Source: JAHRVQ01 sp964548025 (GTDB lineage Bacteria > Pseudomonadota > Gammaproteobacteria > Pseudomonadales > Azotimanducaceae). From it: 64,000 bases of DNA. Every line of letters begins with the position of its first letter. The first letter of the stretch is position 1. The stretch lies in contig CAZJRI010000002.1 of assembly GCA_964548025.1 (NCBI GenBank), forward strand, positions 1 to 64,000, given 5' to 3'. The notes beneath the pieces were generated by a model that saw only the letters and a program-made list of their open reading frames with translations, made no database searches and had not been told where the DNA came from. Of this stretch, positions 25,184 through 32,414 are shown in pieces. A program made the translations under genes and the position numbers.

Positions 25184-25606
25184 CTAATTTCCCTGAACAA
25201 TTTCAATACTGACACCATCAGGTGCCGCGACGTAGCAGATTGGGTTTCCCGGGGTGAACTCCCAGGGTTCAACCAGAAACGTCACGCCTCTGGTTCTGAT
25301 TTCCTCGCAGTATTCAAGTAAGTCTCCCTTGTATCGGAATCCGAAGTGGTCGGTGCCCCACTCATTGTGACTTGAGTAGCCTGTATATTCTTTCATTGCA
25401 GCGGTTGAATCAGGTGCTTCGCCGGGTCGCTGACCCCTGATCAGGATATTGATCCCACCGAGATCAACATTGATCTGGGGCGCCTCGCGGATTTCATATT
25501 CCGCCCTGATGGTTGCACCGAGTTTGTCTACATACCACTGGGCTGCGGTTTTCGGGTCTTCACTGATGATGTGAATGTGGTCGAATTCCAGTTCGCTCTC
25601 GTTCAT
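25184..25606 (-). CDS. VOC-family (glyoxalase/bleomycin-resistance type) protein
   Basis: About 140 residues from the ATG at 25606. FDHIHIISEDPKTAAQWYVDKLGA is the first beta-alpha-beta unit; GTDHFGFRYKGDLLEYCEEI and GVSIEIVQGN complete the second and bring the His/Glu metal ligands together. The substrate is unknown. A longer frame to 25693 exists, but the added residues do not belong to the domain. The gene converges on the acyl-CoA dehydrogenase with 16 bases between stops. Confidence 0.8.
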   Translation of the reverse strand: MNESELEFDHIHIISEDPKTAAQWYVDKLGATIRAEYEIREAPQINVDLGGINILIRGQRPGEAPDSTAAMKEYTGYSSHNEWGTDHFGFRYKGDLLEYCEEIRTRGVTFLVEPWEFTPGNPICYVAAPDGVSIEIVQGN

Positions 25607-25717
25607 AAATTTCGCCCATGCAGGTGCCCTAAAGATTAAATGCATTAAAACACGACCAGAGCTGATACTCACTGGTATGATTCTGATAGACAAGAACCGA
25701 AAACATAATCAGATGAG

Positions 25718-26629
25718 GTGAGCGTGGAAGAGTTTAATAATATTGTTTATGAAGTAGAGAATGGGCGAGCCAGGATCAAACTCAACAGGCCGGAAAAGCT
25801 GAACGCACTGAGTTTGGAACTTCAGTCAGAGCTAAATGAAGCCCTCTGGGAAGCCGACAACGACAATGATGTGCATTGTGTGATCCTCAAGGGAGAAGGC
25901 AGGGCATTTTCCGCTGGATACGACCTGACCGGTTCAGGTGGCAAGGTATCTGTATCGAGAATCCAGTCGGAGGATAAAAGCTACCGGGGAGGCCGATCAA
26001 TAGATGATGATGCCTGGCAACTTGAACGGGCACAGCGTTATCGAATGGCGATTTTTGACATGCACAAACCCGTCATAGCGCAGGTTCATGGATATTGCCT
26101 GGCTGGTGGAACTGATGTTGCGCTGCTGTGCGATATGATCATCTGTTCAGATGATACGAAATTTGGTTTCCCGCCAGCGAGGGATCTGGGTGCCCTGCCA
26201 AATAATATGTGGCTTTACAATGTTGGACCGCAATGGGCGAAACGATTGACGCTAACCGGTGATACAGTCAGCGGACCGGAAGCACAGCAGATTGGCCTGG
26301 TGCTGAAATCTGTCCCCATGGAATTCCTGGAACAGGAAGTTGAACAATTGGCTGATCGGTTGCAGATGATTGACCCGGACCTGCTCTCCGCGAATAAGAG
26401 GATTATCAACACAGCACTGGAACTGATGGGTGCAAGAACCCTTCAGAGAATGGCGGCTGAGAATGATGTACGCGGGCACAACACAAAGGGTGCTGCTGGA
26501 TATATGAAATCATTCGCCGAAAAAGGCCTCAAGGAAACACTGAGAGACAGAGATGCGAAATTCGGTGATGGTCGGGCGAAGGTCAATGGCCCCGAACTGC
26601 GGGATGAAGCGGGGCGGTTGATCGAGTAG
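25718..26629 (+). CDS. Enoyl-CoA hydratase/isomerase family protein
   Basis: A 303-residue crotonase-fold protein. ARIKLNRPEKLNALSLEL, GRAFSAGYDLTG (oxyanion hole) and HGYCLAGGTDVALLCDMII match the family. It binds an acyl-CoA and stabilises the enolate; hydration, isomerisation or hydrolysis are all possible. The C-terminal 60 residues are longer than in short hydratases and carry GAAGYMKSFAEKGLKE. GTG at 25718 is used; a second GTG at 25724 has better spacing to GAGG. Its last 47 bases overlap the 3' end of the convergent gshB. Confidence 0.85.
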   Translation: MSVEEFNNIVYEVENGRARIKLNRPEKLNALSLELQSELNEALWEADNDNDVHCVILKGEGRAFSAGYDLTGSGGKVSVSRIQSEDKSYRGGRSIDDDAWQLERAQRYRMAIFDMHKPVIAQVHGYCLAGGTDVALLCDMIICSDDTKFGFPPARDLGALPNNMWLYNVGPQWAKRLTLTGDTVSGPEAQQIGLVLKSVPMEFLEQEVEQLADRLQMIDPDLLSANKRIINTALELMGARTLQRMAAENDVRGHNTKGAAGYMKSFAEKGLKETLRDRDAKFGDGRAKVNGPELRDEAGRLIE

Positions 26630-27578
26630 CGGGCAGGGAGGCAAGTCGATCTAGCATGCCATCGACAAGTTTTGTTTCGATCCTCTCTTGCATGACATCG
26701 TTTATCTGACGAATGGCTGAAGGTGAGGTGATATTGATTTCGGTGAGATATGAACCGATGAAATCAAGCCCGGCGAAAAAGATGCCTTCATTGCGCAGAA
26801 AAGGTGCGATCTTTCTTATAGCCGTCTGTTCAAATTGAGTGAGGCCGGTGGGTTCGCATCTGGCACCCTGGTGTATATTGGCTAGAAAGCTGTCTGGCTG
26901 GGGAACCCTGTTGACCCAGCCAACCGGTTCGCCATCTACCAGATAAATTCGTTTATCACCCCTGGCTATTTCAGGCAGAAATCGCTGTGCGATAAAATAT
27001 GAAGACGCGCCACACAGCGATTGTTTGTAGTGCTCAATATCAGTTGCCGTGGTTTTCTCATGCTCAATCCGAATAATCCCCCTGCCTGAACAGTCGTCGA
27101 GTGGTTTCAGAACAGCCGTTTTGTGTTTTTTCAGAAACGCCAGAACAAGTTCGGTATTGGCGCTGACAAGTGTCGGGGGGCTGAGTTCGGGCCAACGCAG
27201 CGGAAGGAGCTTCTCGTTGAAATTTCGGAGGGCTGACGCACTGTTAAATTGCATCAGCCTGTCGGGTAGTTGATCCAGCAAGAGGGTCAGATGCAGGTAT
27301 TGTTGATTGAAAGGCGGATCTTTGCGTATCAGTAGCGCATCAAATTTCTCAAGCGGTTCAGGCGTCGTCTTCTGCATTTCAAAAGGTTGGATATTCTCGA
27401 CTTCGCTGACTCGACCCCAGGGGGTGCCTTCATTGAGATAGAGTTCCGGCTCCTCCAGCCAGAAGACCCGATGACCACGTGTCAGCAGTTCAGCCATCAT
27501 CGCCAGAGAGGTCTCGGTCTCAAGATTCAGCGTCGGATAAGGATCCATCAGAAATAGAAAACGATACGAGGTATTCAT
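26583..27578 (-). CDS. gshB: Glutathione synthase (ATP-grasp)
   Basis: A 331-residue ATP-grasp enzyme that joins glycine to gamma-glutamylcysteine. LFLMDPYPTLNLETETSLAMM is the N-terminal substrate region. AVLKPLDDCSGRGI is the ATP loop, EIARGDKRIYLVDGEPVGWVNRVP the second ATP segment, and YLTEINITSPSAIRQIN the Mg-binding end. The length and motifs match GshB of gammaproteobacteria, though MDPI is MDPY and the glycine loop is DDCSGRG. Its 3' end overlaps the enoyl-CoA hydratase by 47 bases. Confidence 0.9.
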   Translation of the reverse strand: MNTSYRFLFLMDPYPTLNLETETSLAMMAELLTRGHRVFWLEEPELYLNEGTPWGRVSEVENIQPFEMQKTTPEPLEKFDALLIRKDPPFNQQYLHLTLLLDQLPDRLMQFNSASALRNFNEKLLPLRWPELSPPTLVSANTELVLAFLKKHKTAVLKPLDDCSGRGIIRIEHEKTTATDIEHYKQSLCGASSYFIAQRFLPEIARGDKRIYLVDGEPVGWVNRVPQPDSFLANIHQGARCEPTGLTQFEQTAIRKIAPFLRNEGIFFAGLDFIGSYLTEINITSPSAIRQINDVMQERIETKLVDGMLDRLASLPATRSTAPLHPAVRGH

Positions 27579-27674
27579 TTTCTATTTTCCGTTTCCTGGG
27601 TCATTAGGTGTATCCATAATTCTAGATCTATCGAATTAATTGAGTATAAGTATCAGTCATTTTCTTCTCTAAAT

Positions 27675-28010
27675 TCAGTTCTGTTCGACGACTGATTCCG
27701 GCGTTGTTACTTCCATGGGTGCACAGGTCTGACAACAACAATTGTCGACCAAAAAACGGATCAGGGAGTTCATATTTTCATAATCAGCCATGCAGAACAG
27801 CGTTCTGCTTTCTCTGTTCTGGTGCACGAGTCCTGCCTGGACAAGTTTGGCCACGTGATGAGAGAGTGTAGAGGCAGGAATATTCAATTCTTTCTGCACA
27901 CTGCCGACCGGCACGCCACCCGGTCCCATTTGAATCAGAAATCGATAGACCGATAGACGGGTCGGATTTCCAAGCGCTTCCAGTTGTTTTGCAGCATATT
28001 CGAGTTTCAT
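27675..28010 (-). CDS. ArsR/SmtB-type transcriptional regulator
   Basis: About 111 residues with a winged helix: LEALGNPTRLSVYRFLIQ, VQKELNIPASTLSHHVAKLVQAGLV (recognition helix) and HQNRESRTLFCMADYENM (wing). The C-terminal NCCCQTCAP holds four cysteines in a row-like cluster, a likely soft-metal or arsenite sensor site or redox switch. A perfect 16-bp palindrome lies 39 bases upstream of the ATG and may be its own operator. It lies just 3' of the beta-helix/cytochrome operon on the same strand. Confidence 0.88.
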   Translation of the reverse strand: MKLEYAAKQLEALGNPTRLSVYRFLIQMGPGGVPVGSVQKELNIPASTLSHHVAKLVQAGLVHQNRESRTLFCMADYENMNSLIRFLVDNCCCQTCAPMEVTTPESVVEQN

Positions 28011-28048
28011 GAGTCGAATCTTAGGCTTGTCACGAAGATAAAGCAACT

Positions 28049-28064
28049 ATATTTCGAGAAATAT
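28049..28064. promoter_or_regulatory. Palindrome ATATTTC-GA-GAAATAT, candidate ArsR operator
   Basis: A perfect inverted repeat with a 2-base centre, 39-54 bases upstream of the ArsR start. The 7-bp arms and A/T composition are typical of ArsR/SmtB operators. Binding is inferred only from position. Confidence 0.5.
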
Positions 28065-28082
28065 GGAAATGTTATGAAAAGT

Positions 28083-28105
28083 GATTCCAATATGGTATTG
28101 GAATC
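28083..28105 (-). terminator. Rho-independent terminator of the beta-helix/cytochrome operon
   Basis: On the minus strand GATTCCAATA pairs perfectly with TATTGGAATC around a 3-base loop, followed by ACTTTTC. It lies just after the stop of the beta-helix/cytochrome gene and separates it from the ArsR gene. The T run is short. Confidence 0.65.
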
Positions 28106-28121
28106 TGGTCTTAAAGTTGTC

Positions 28122-29507
28122 TTACTTCTTAATTTCAAGCATGTATTTTGCGACTTCCAGCCTGACTTCCTCAGAAATATAGTTCTGTGGCGGCATTTCA
28201 GGATAGTCCTCTCGGACCTTGACCGGGTTAGCGATATAGGCTGCAAGTGCTTCTGGTCTGCCCTGGTACATTGCCTGTATGGTCACGGTTGGTGGGCCGA
28301 TCATTTTCACTGTATAGGAATGACATCCGGCACAAATACCGTAATAAGCTGCTTTACCCTTTTCGTCAGCCGCAATCTGCCTCACCGGAACAGGCTCTGC
28401 CAGCGTATAGGTTGGGGTATCTGCCGTGGAGGTTTTATCGCAGGTTTTGTACCTGTCTAGCCCCACACTCTTATAACGGCCCTTCTCCAGAATACAGCTA
28501 CCGGAGCCTTTGCTGACATCGGCTATATCCACGTAGACCGCGTTTGGATTTACTGCCTTTCGCGCAGCCAGCACATCGGGCAGTGCATTTTTTCCATTCT
28601 CCCACATTAAATTGTTCAGTATTTTCACCCTATCAGGATTAGGCTCTGATTCCGGGTCGCTTCTTATATCAGCAATGAATTCGAGACCTGCGATACCGAT
28701 ACCGATAAAGTCATTGCCGGTGATAATGTTGTTTTCTACAACGACGTCATCCGCCGCCATGATGGTTATGCCCGTGCCCTGGGCCACGAAGGATACGATT
28801 GATCCGGGAATGGCGAAATTTACATGGTTGTTGTTAACAACAAAGTTGTTGCGGATGATGACATCATAGGTCGTTTTGATCGGAAGACCCGGCGTAATAA
28901 AAGCGAGGATACCGCCGGTATTGTCATGCACGTAATTACCATCGACAATTGCATGGCGGGTATTCTCAATTTCGATACCCGCAACACTGTCGAATACCTC
29001 GTTATGCAGCACATCCACGTTGTCGCACATACCGACGTAGATCGCAGCATCTTCGATACCGGAGAGAACATTGTGCTCGATGAGTCCGTTCTTGCCGAAT
29101 TCGGGAAAGATCCCATAGACCCCAGCGTCGATAATCCAGTTGTTGCGGATAACAAAGTTGTTCCCCGCCTGACCCATGATGCCGTTACCCTTGAAGTTAA
29201 TTATCTTGAGGTTTTCAATCGTAATACCGCTACCGGAATAGAGAACGGCGTCATTTCGAATCTTCTCGCCTTCAAGGGTTGGCCAGCTACCTTCCCTGAT
29301 AACGCCCCTGAGAGTGATGTTGTCCTTATCAATATAAACCGTCTCTTTGTAGACTCCGGGCTCAACCAGGATGACATCGCCGGACACAGCTTTTGTGACG
29401 GCTGACTGAATAGTCTGTCCGGGCTTGACGATAATTTCTTTGGCCCAGACTGACGTGCTCATTAAGGCACAGAGAGTCATGAGTACAAATAGTGCTCTGG
29501 ATTTCAT
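28122..29507 (-). CDS. Exported parallel beta-helix protein fused to cytochrome c
   Basis: A 461-residue protein. Residues 1-22 are a signal peptide ending VWAKE. Residues about 30-335 are stacked right-handed beta-helix rungs (ITLRGV, ITIENLKIINFKGNGI, NFVIRNNWI, VDVLHNEVF and so on) as in NosD and pectate-lyase-like proteins. Residues 392-461 are a class I cytochrome c: C392-AG-C395-H396 binds haem and M438 (EDYPEMPP) is the likely axial ligand. It belongs with the MauG/CCP-like and dihaem genes upstream on the same strand, with 16 bases to the former. The carrier could present the haem to a surface or metal site; the role is unknown. Confidence 0.85.
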   Translation of the reverse strand: MKSRALFVLMTLCALMSTSVWAKEIIVKPGQTIQSAVTKAVSGDVILVEPGVYKETVYIDKDNITLRGVIREGSWPTLEGEKIRNDAVLYSGSGITIENLKIINFKGNGIMGQAGNNFVIRNNWIIDAGVYGIFPEFGKNGLIEHNVLSGIEDAAIYVGMCDNVDVLHNEVFDSVAGIEIENTRHAIVDGNYVHDNTGGILAFITPGLPIKTTYDVIIRNNFVVNNNHVNFAIPGSIVSFVAQGTGITIMAADDVVVENNIITGNDFIGIGIAGLEFIADIRSDPESEPNPDRVKILNNLMWENGKNALPDVLAARKAVNPNAVYVDIADVSKGSGSCILEKGRYKSVGLDRYKTCDKTSTADTPTYTLAEPVPVRQIAADEKGKAAYYGICAGCHSYTVKMIGPPTVTIQAMYQGRPEALAAYIANPVKVREDYPEMPPQNYISEEVRLEVAKYMLEIKK

Positions 29508-29523
29508 TGTATTTGTTGCTCCT

Positions 29524-30720
29524 TCATGGTTTGGATTCTTCAGAGAATCCGCCCGGCAGTTTACCCACAGGTATTAACCCGGATGGTACATGTTTTGGTA
29601 TCTCTGGTGCCAGCGAGTTGTCGGTCAGCGTACCAAGAAATGCAACCAGCAGGTCGAGTTCACGGTCAGATAGATCCGGCTCCCAGATATGCCAGTGAAT
29701 ACTGAGGTTTTCCCCGGCTGGTACGGCATGGCCTCGTCCTTTGGTATAGAAACCAACGGTTTCACGAAGGTCTGAAAAACGTCCCGAGTGCATATAAGGT
29801 GCTGTAGCTGTAATGTTACGCAAACCGGGTACCTTAAATCCGCCTCGTTGGGTAGGATCTTTTGTCAGGGCACCTTCGCCCTCATCAAATGGCATGCCCG
29901 GAGGTTCAGGTGTGCCGATGATGGCCATCTCCTGGTTGGTGAACAAGGGTGGTGTATGACATTCGGAACATCGTGCTACGAAAGATCTGAATATATTCAT
30001 CCCCTCAATTTCTTCGTTGGTCAATGCTGCATGGTAGCCATGGGCATATTGATCATAACGACTGTTGAGCGATATCAGCGAAGCTTCGAATGCTGCGATT
30101 GCAGTATAAATCTGTTGCGGCGTGATCGGCAATTTACCGTAAGCTGTTTTGAACAGGCGTTTGTAATCTGGATTTGCGTTAAGACTTTTTATCAGATTCA
30201 CCTCTGTATTACCCATTTCATCCGGGGCATATAGTGGACCCAGCGCCTGTTCTTCAAGTGAATCAGCTCGAGCGTCCCAGAACAGACGATCAAGAAAACC
30301 GACATTCCACAATGAGGGGGACGAACGCTTTACTTTCTCACCGGCAATGCCGACGCTGCGATCCACTCCGTCGCTGAATCCAAATTGAGGATGATGACAA
30401 CTGCCGCATGACAGGGTACCGTCTCCAGACAGCATAGGATCGAAAAAGAGATATCTTCCCAGATCAATCTGTTCCGGTGTAAAGCCATCCCTGATCGGCG
30501 GCAGGCCTGTCTTCAATCCCCCGACACCGGCATTTTGCAGAGAATCGTATAGCTGATAAAGATTTCGAAGATAACATTGACCTTCTACCTTCTCGAAGCC
30601 GGGTGGACAGTCCGCACTCAGTCGAATCAAAGAGGCAGCATGTGGTCTTTCTTCAGCACCAGAAGGCAGAATGACGAGAAAGACAAATAGCCCGATAAGA
30701 AAAAGCCTGACCTGGCTCAT
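29524..30720 (-). CDS. Dihaem cytochrome c peroxidase/MauG-like protein
   Basis: A 398-residue periplasmic protein with a signal peptide and two CxxCH haem sites: C105-GS-C108-H109 and C251-SE-C254-H255. Motifs include LGRYLFFDP, PSLWNVGFLDRLFWDARADSLEEQALGP and VPGLRNITATAPYMHSGRFSDLRE. These are the hallmarks of bacterial dihaem peroxidases and MauG, which reduce peroxide or oxidise protein side chains. An N-terminal stretch with CPPGFEKVEGQC (possible disulfide) is extra. The start overlaps the cytochrome gene by ATGA. Confidence 0.92.
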   Translation of the reverse strand: MSQVRLFLIGLFVFLVILPSGAEERPHAASLIRLSADCPPGFEKVEGQCYLRNLYQLYDSLQNAGVGGLKTGLPPIRDGFTPEQIDLGRYLFFDPMLSGDGTLSCGSCHHPQFGFSDGVDRSVGIAGEKVKRSSPSLWNVGFLDRLFWDARADSLEEQALGPLYAPDEMGNTEVNLIKSLNANPDYKRLFKTAYGKLPITPQQIYTAIAAFEASLISLNSRYDQYAHGYHAALTNEEIEGMNIFRSFVARCSECHTPPLFTNQEMAIIGTPEPPGMPFDEGEGALTKDPTQRGGFKVPGLRNITATAPYMHSGRFSDLRETVGFYTKGRGHAVPAGENLSIHWHIWEPDLSDRELDLLVAFLGTLTDNSLAPEIPKHVPSGLIPVGKLPGGFSEESKP

Positions 30721-31376
30721 CGCGACTCCACATTGACAGTCTGAAGGTAGGCGATGATTGCCTTGAGTTCAGCTTCACTATTGAGACTTTTCATAATGTA
30801 GACCATCTGCTGGCCAAATCTGTCCTCGCTTGAACTGCCGCGAATGCCTGATCTGAATTTTTCGAGTTGTGATGCCATATACCAGTCTTCGAGGCCCCAA
30901 AGACCGGGTGCGCCGATTGCCTTGATGCCTTTTCCTGAAGGGCCGTGACAGGCTCCGCAGAGATGATCATAATAGGCTTTGCCCCTCCCGGCATCTTCAT
31001 CAGGCAAACTACCCGGTTTGACTGATGGAAGGGCAGATATGGTTCTCACCAGTTCCTTGATGTCCTGATCACTGTAGTTCAGGGTCGCGATGCGCATGAT
31101 GTTTCCTTCAATATCCTTCGGGTCGGCACCCCTGATGCCATTTTTGAAGTTCAAAAGCTGACGTTCCATATAGATGGATTCTAGATTTGTCAGACTCGGT
31201 GCTTTTAGCGTCGTGTTTCCTTCCAGTTTTTCACCATGACAAGTGCGGCAGGCCGCTGTGATCGAAACCGGTTGAATCTCAGGTGCAGACTGTCCAACTT
31301 GAGTCATCGTATCTGACGCACAGCCAGACAGCGCGATAACTGGAACCAATAATACATGTCTGAAAAAAGGCAACAT
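30717..31376 (-). CDS. Dihaem cytochrome c lipoprotein (cytochrome c4-like)
   Basis: About 219 residues. The N-terminal hydrophobic run ends ALSGC, a lipobox, so the protein is probably anchored to a membrane by lipid. Two CxxCH haem sites (ACRTCHGE and LCGACHGP) sit in two similar domains of about 90 residues each, the layout of cytochrome c4. It is the first gene of the three-gene minus-strand set and overlaps the CCP/MauG-like gene by 4 bases, so it probably donates electrons to it. ATG 31376 is used; a TTG 15 bases upstream is possible. Confidence 0.88.
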   Translation of the reverse strand: MLPFFRHVLLVPVIALSGCASDTMTQVGQSAPEIQPVSITAACRTCHGEKLEGNTTLKAPSLTNLESIYMERQLLNFKNGIRGADPKDIEGNIMRIATLNYSDQDIKELVRTISALPSVKPGSLPDEDAGRGKAYYDHLCGACHGPSGKGIKAIGAPGLWGLEDWYMASQLEKFRSGIRGSSSEDRFGQQMVYIMKSLNSEAELKAIIAYLQTVNVESR

Positions 31377-31451
31377 CAGAATAGCTGGCAAGGTACTCGT
31401 ATAGGTCTTGATTGACGGAGTGTTAGCATTGTGGCATCAAATTGGCATCAT

Positions 31452-31477
31452 AGCGCGATGATTATGCGCATCGCGCT
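31452..31477. other. 9-bp perfect hairpin in the spacer
   Basis: AGCGCGATG and CATCGCGCT are perfect complements around an 8-base loop. The hairpin lies downstream of the Coq4 gene and upstream of the cytochrome operon. No T run follows on the minus strand, so it is not a standard terminator; it may be a bidirectional roadblock or a leader structure. Confidence 0.4.
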
Positions 31478-31505
31478 CGGATCAGCCCGGTACACAAGTC
31501 CAATA

Positions 31506-32240
31506 CTAATGAACCGTGGCAGCAGACTCCCCATTCTGTGCCGGTAGTACGGGTGCTCCCGGTGACCTCATCTGCTCGTATTCCGGTGCAGGGCCGACAT
31601 TGAGGGTTTCGCGCAGTTTCTCAAGTGATTGAGGCAGGAGTTCTTCCCAGTTCTGATCAACCAGCCACTGGGAACGTCTTCCCCGCAGGTATCCCTGACG
31701 TATCAGCTTGCCGGTATCTGAGCGCCAGCCATTACCCCTTAGTGAGCGCAGGACCATGTATCCAATACCGGTATTCTTCGTCTGTGCGAAAGTGAATGCC
31801 AGTACTGCCATTTCGCCTCGCATATCTCTGCCATAACCGGTGATTACATGAAATACATCGTGTAGTTCTCGAACTCGACGTCCGAGGAAGGCCTGATCTG
31901 TGGCCGCTTGATTTGGTTGCGGCTCATCTGAGGCTGCTTCACTGGCCCCTTTCAGACCCTGTGCGCTTAGCTGCTCGGTTGTATAGAATTCCCAGATACT
32001 CTTGCCGAGAGACCCTTCCGGCATCGACCCGAGGCGGTCAAGATCAGCCATGATGTCGTATAACTCCGGCTTGTCTTTGAGGAGCTGATTGCCGTTGGCA
32101 GAAAGCTTGAATTTCTTGAACAGTCGCTCGGCGGAATCGCCAGACATTGCATTGATGGCTCTAATCGCCTGCTCTGTATCATCCGGATTGGAGCTGAGTT
32201 TTGCCAGGGCGTTCTGGGCTTCTCTGAGTCTCAAAGACAT
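31506..32240 (-). CDS. Coq4-family protein
   Basis: A 244-residue protein. RVRELHDVFHVITGYGRDMRGE carries HDxxH-x11-E, the zinc motif of Coq4, which acts in ubiquinone assembly and, in yeast, in C1 decarboxylation and hydroxylation. GIGYMVLRSLRG and WEELLPQSLEKLRETLNV also fit. The N-terminal 70 residues carry no other domain. GGAG lies upstream of the ATG. It is encoded upstream of the cytochrome operon on the same strand; a link to the quinone pool feeding those cytochromes is plausible but not shown. Confidence 0.85.
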   Translation of the reverse strand: MSLRLREAQNALAKLSSNPDDTEQAIRAINAMSGDSAERLFKKFKLSANGNQLLKDKPELYDIMADLDRLGSMPEGSLGKSIWEFYTTEQLSAQGLKGASEAASDEPQPNQAATDQAFLGRRVRELHDVFHVITGYGRDMRGEMAVLAFTFAQTKNTGIGYMVLRSLRGNGWRSDTGKLIRQGYLRGRRSQWLVDQNWEELLPQSLEKLRETLNVGPAPEYEQMRSPGAPVLPAQNGESAATVH

Positions 32241-32414
32241 TTTAGTTCTCCAGTTTCTGTCAGGTATCTTCGATCAGGTCACCAGCCAGGATCGAGTTCA
32301 AAGGATTCTGTACATAAAACCCCAGCTAAAATCATAATGATTCAGTGATAAATAAAAATAGATCCAGATCAATACTCTGGGATTAAATTTGTTGCTGCCT
32401 TCGCCTAAATCCTC

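Noticed and set aside
28824..29405. 193-residue open frame on the plus strand opposite the beta-helix gene
   Set aside because: It is an antisense shadow of the repetitive beta-helix codons, with no ribosome site or domain.
31452..31477. Rho-independent terminator of the Coq4 gene
   Set aside because: The stem is strong but no T run follows on the minus strand.
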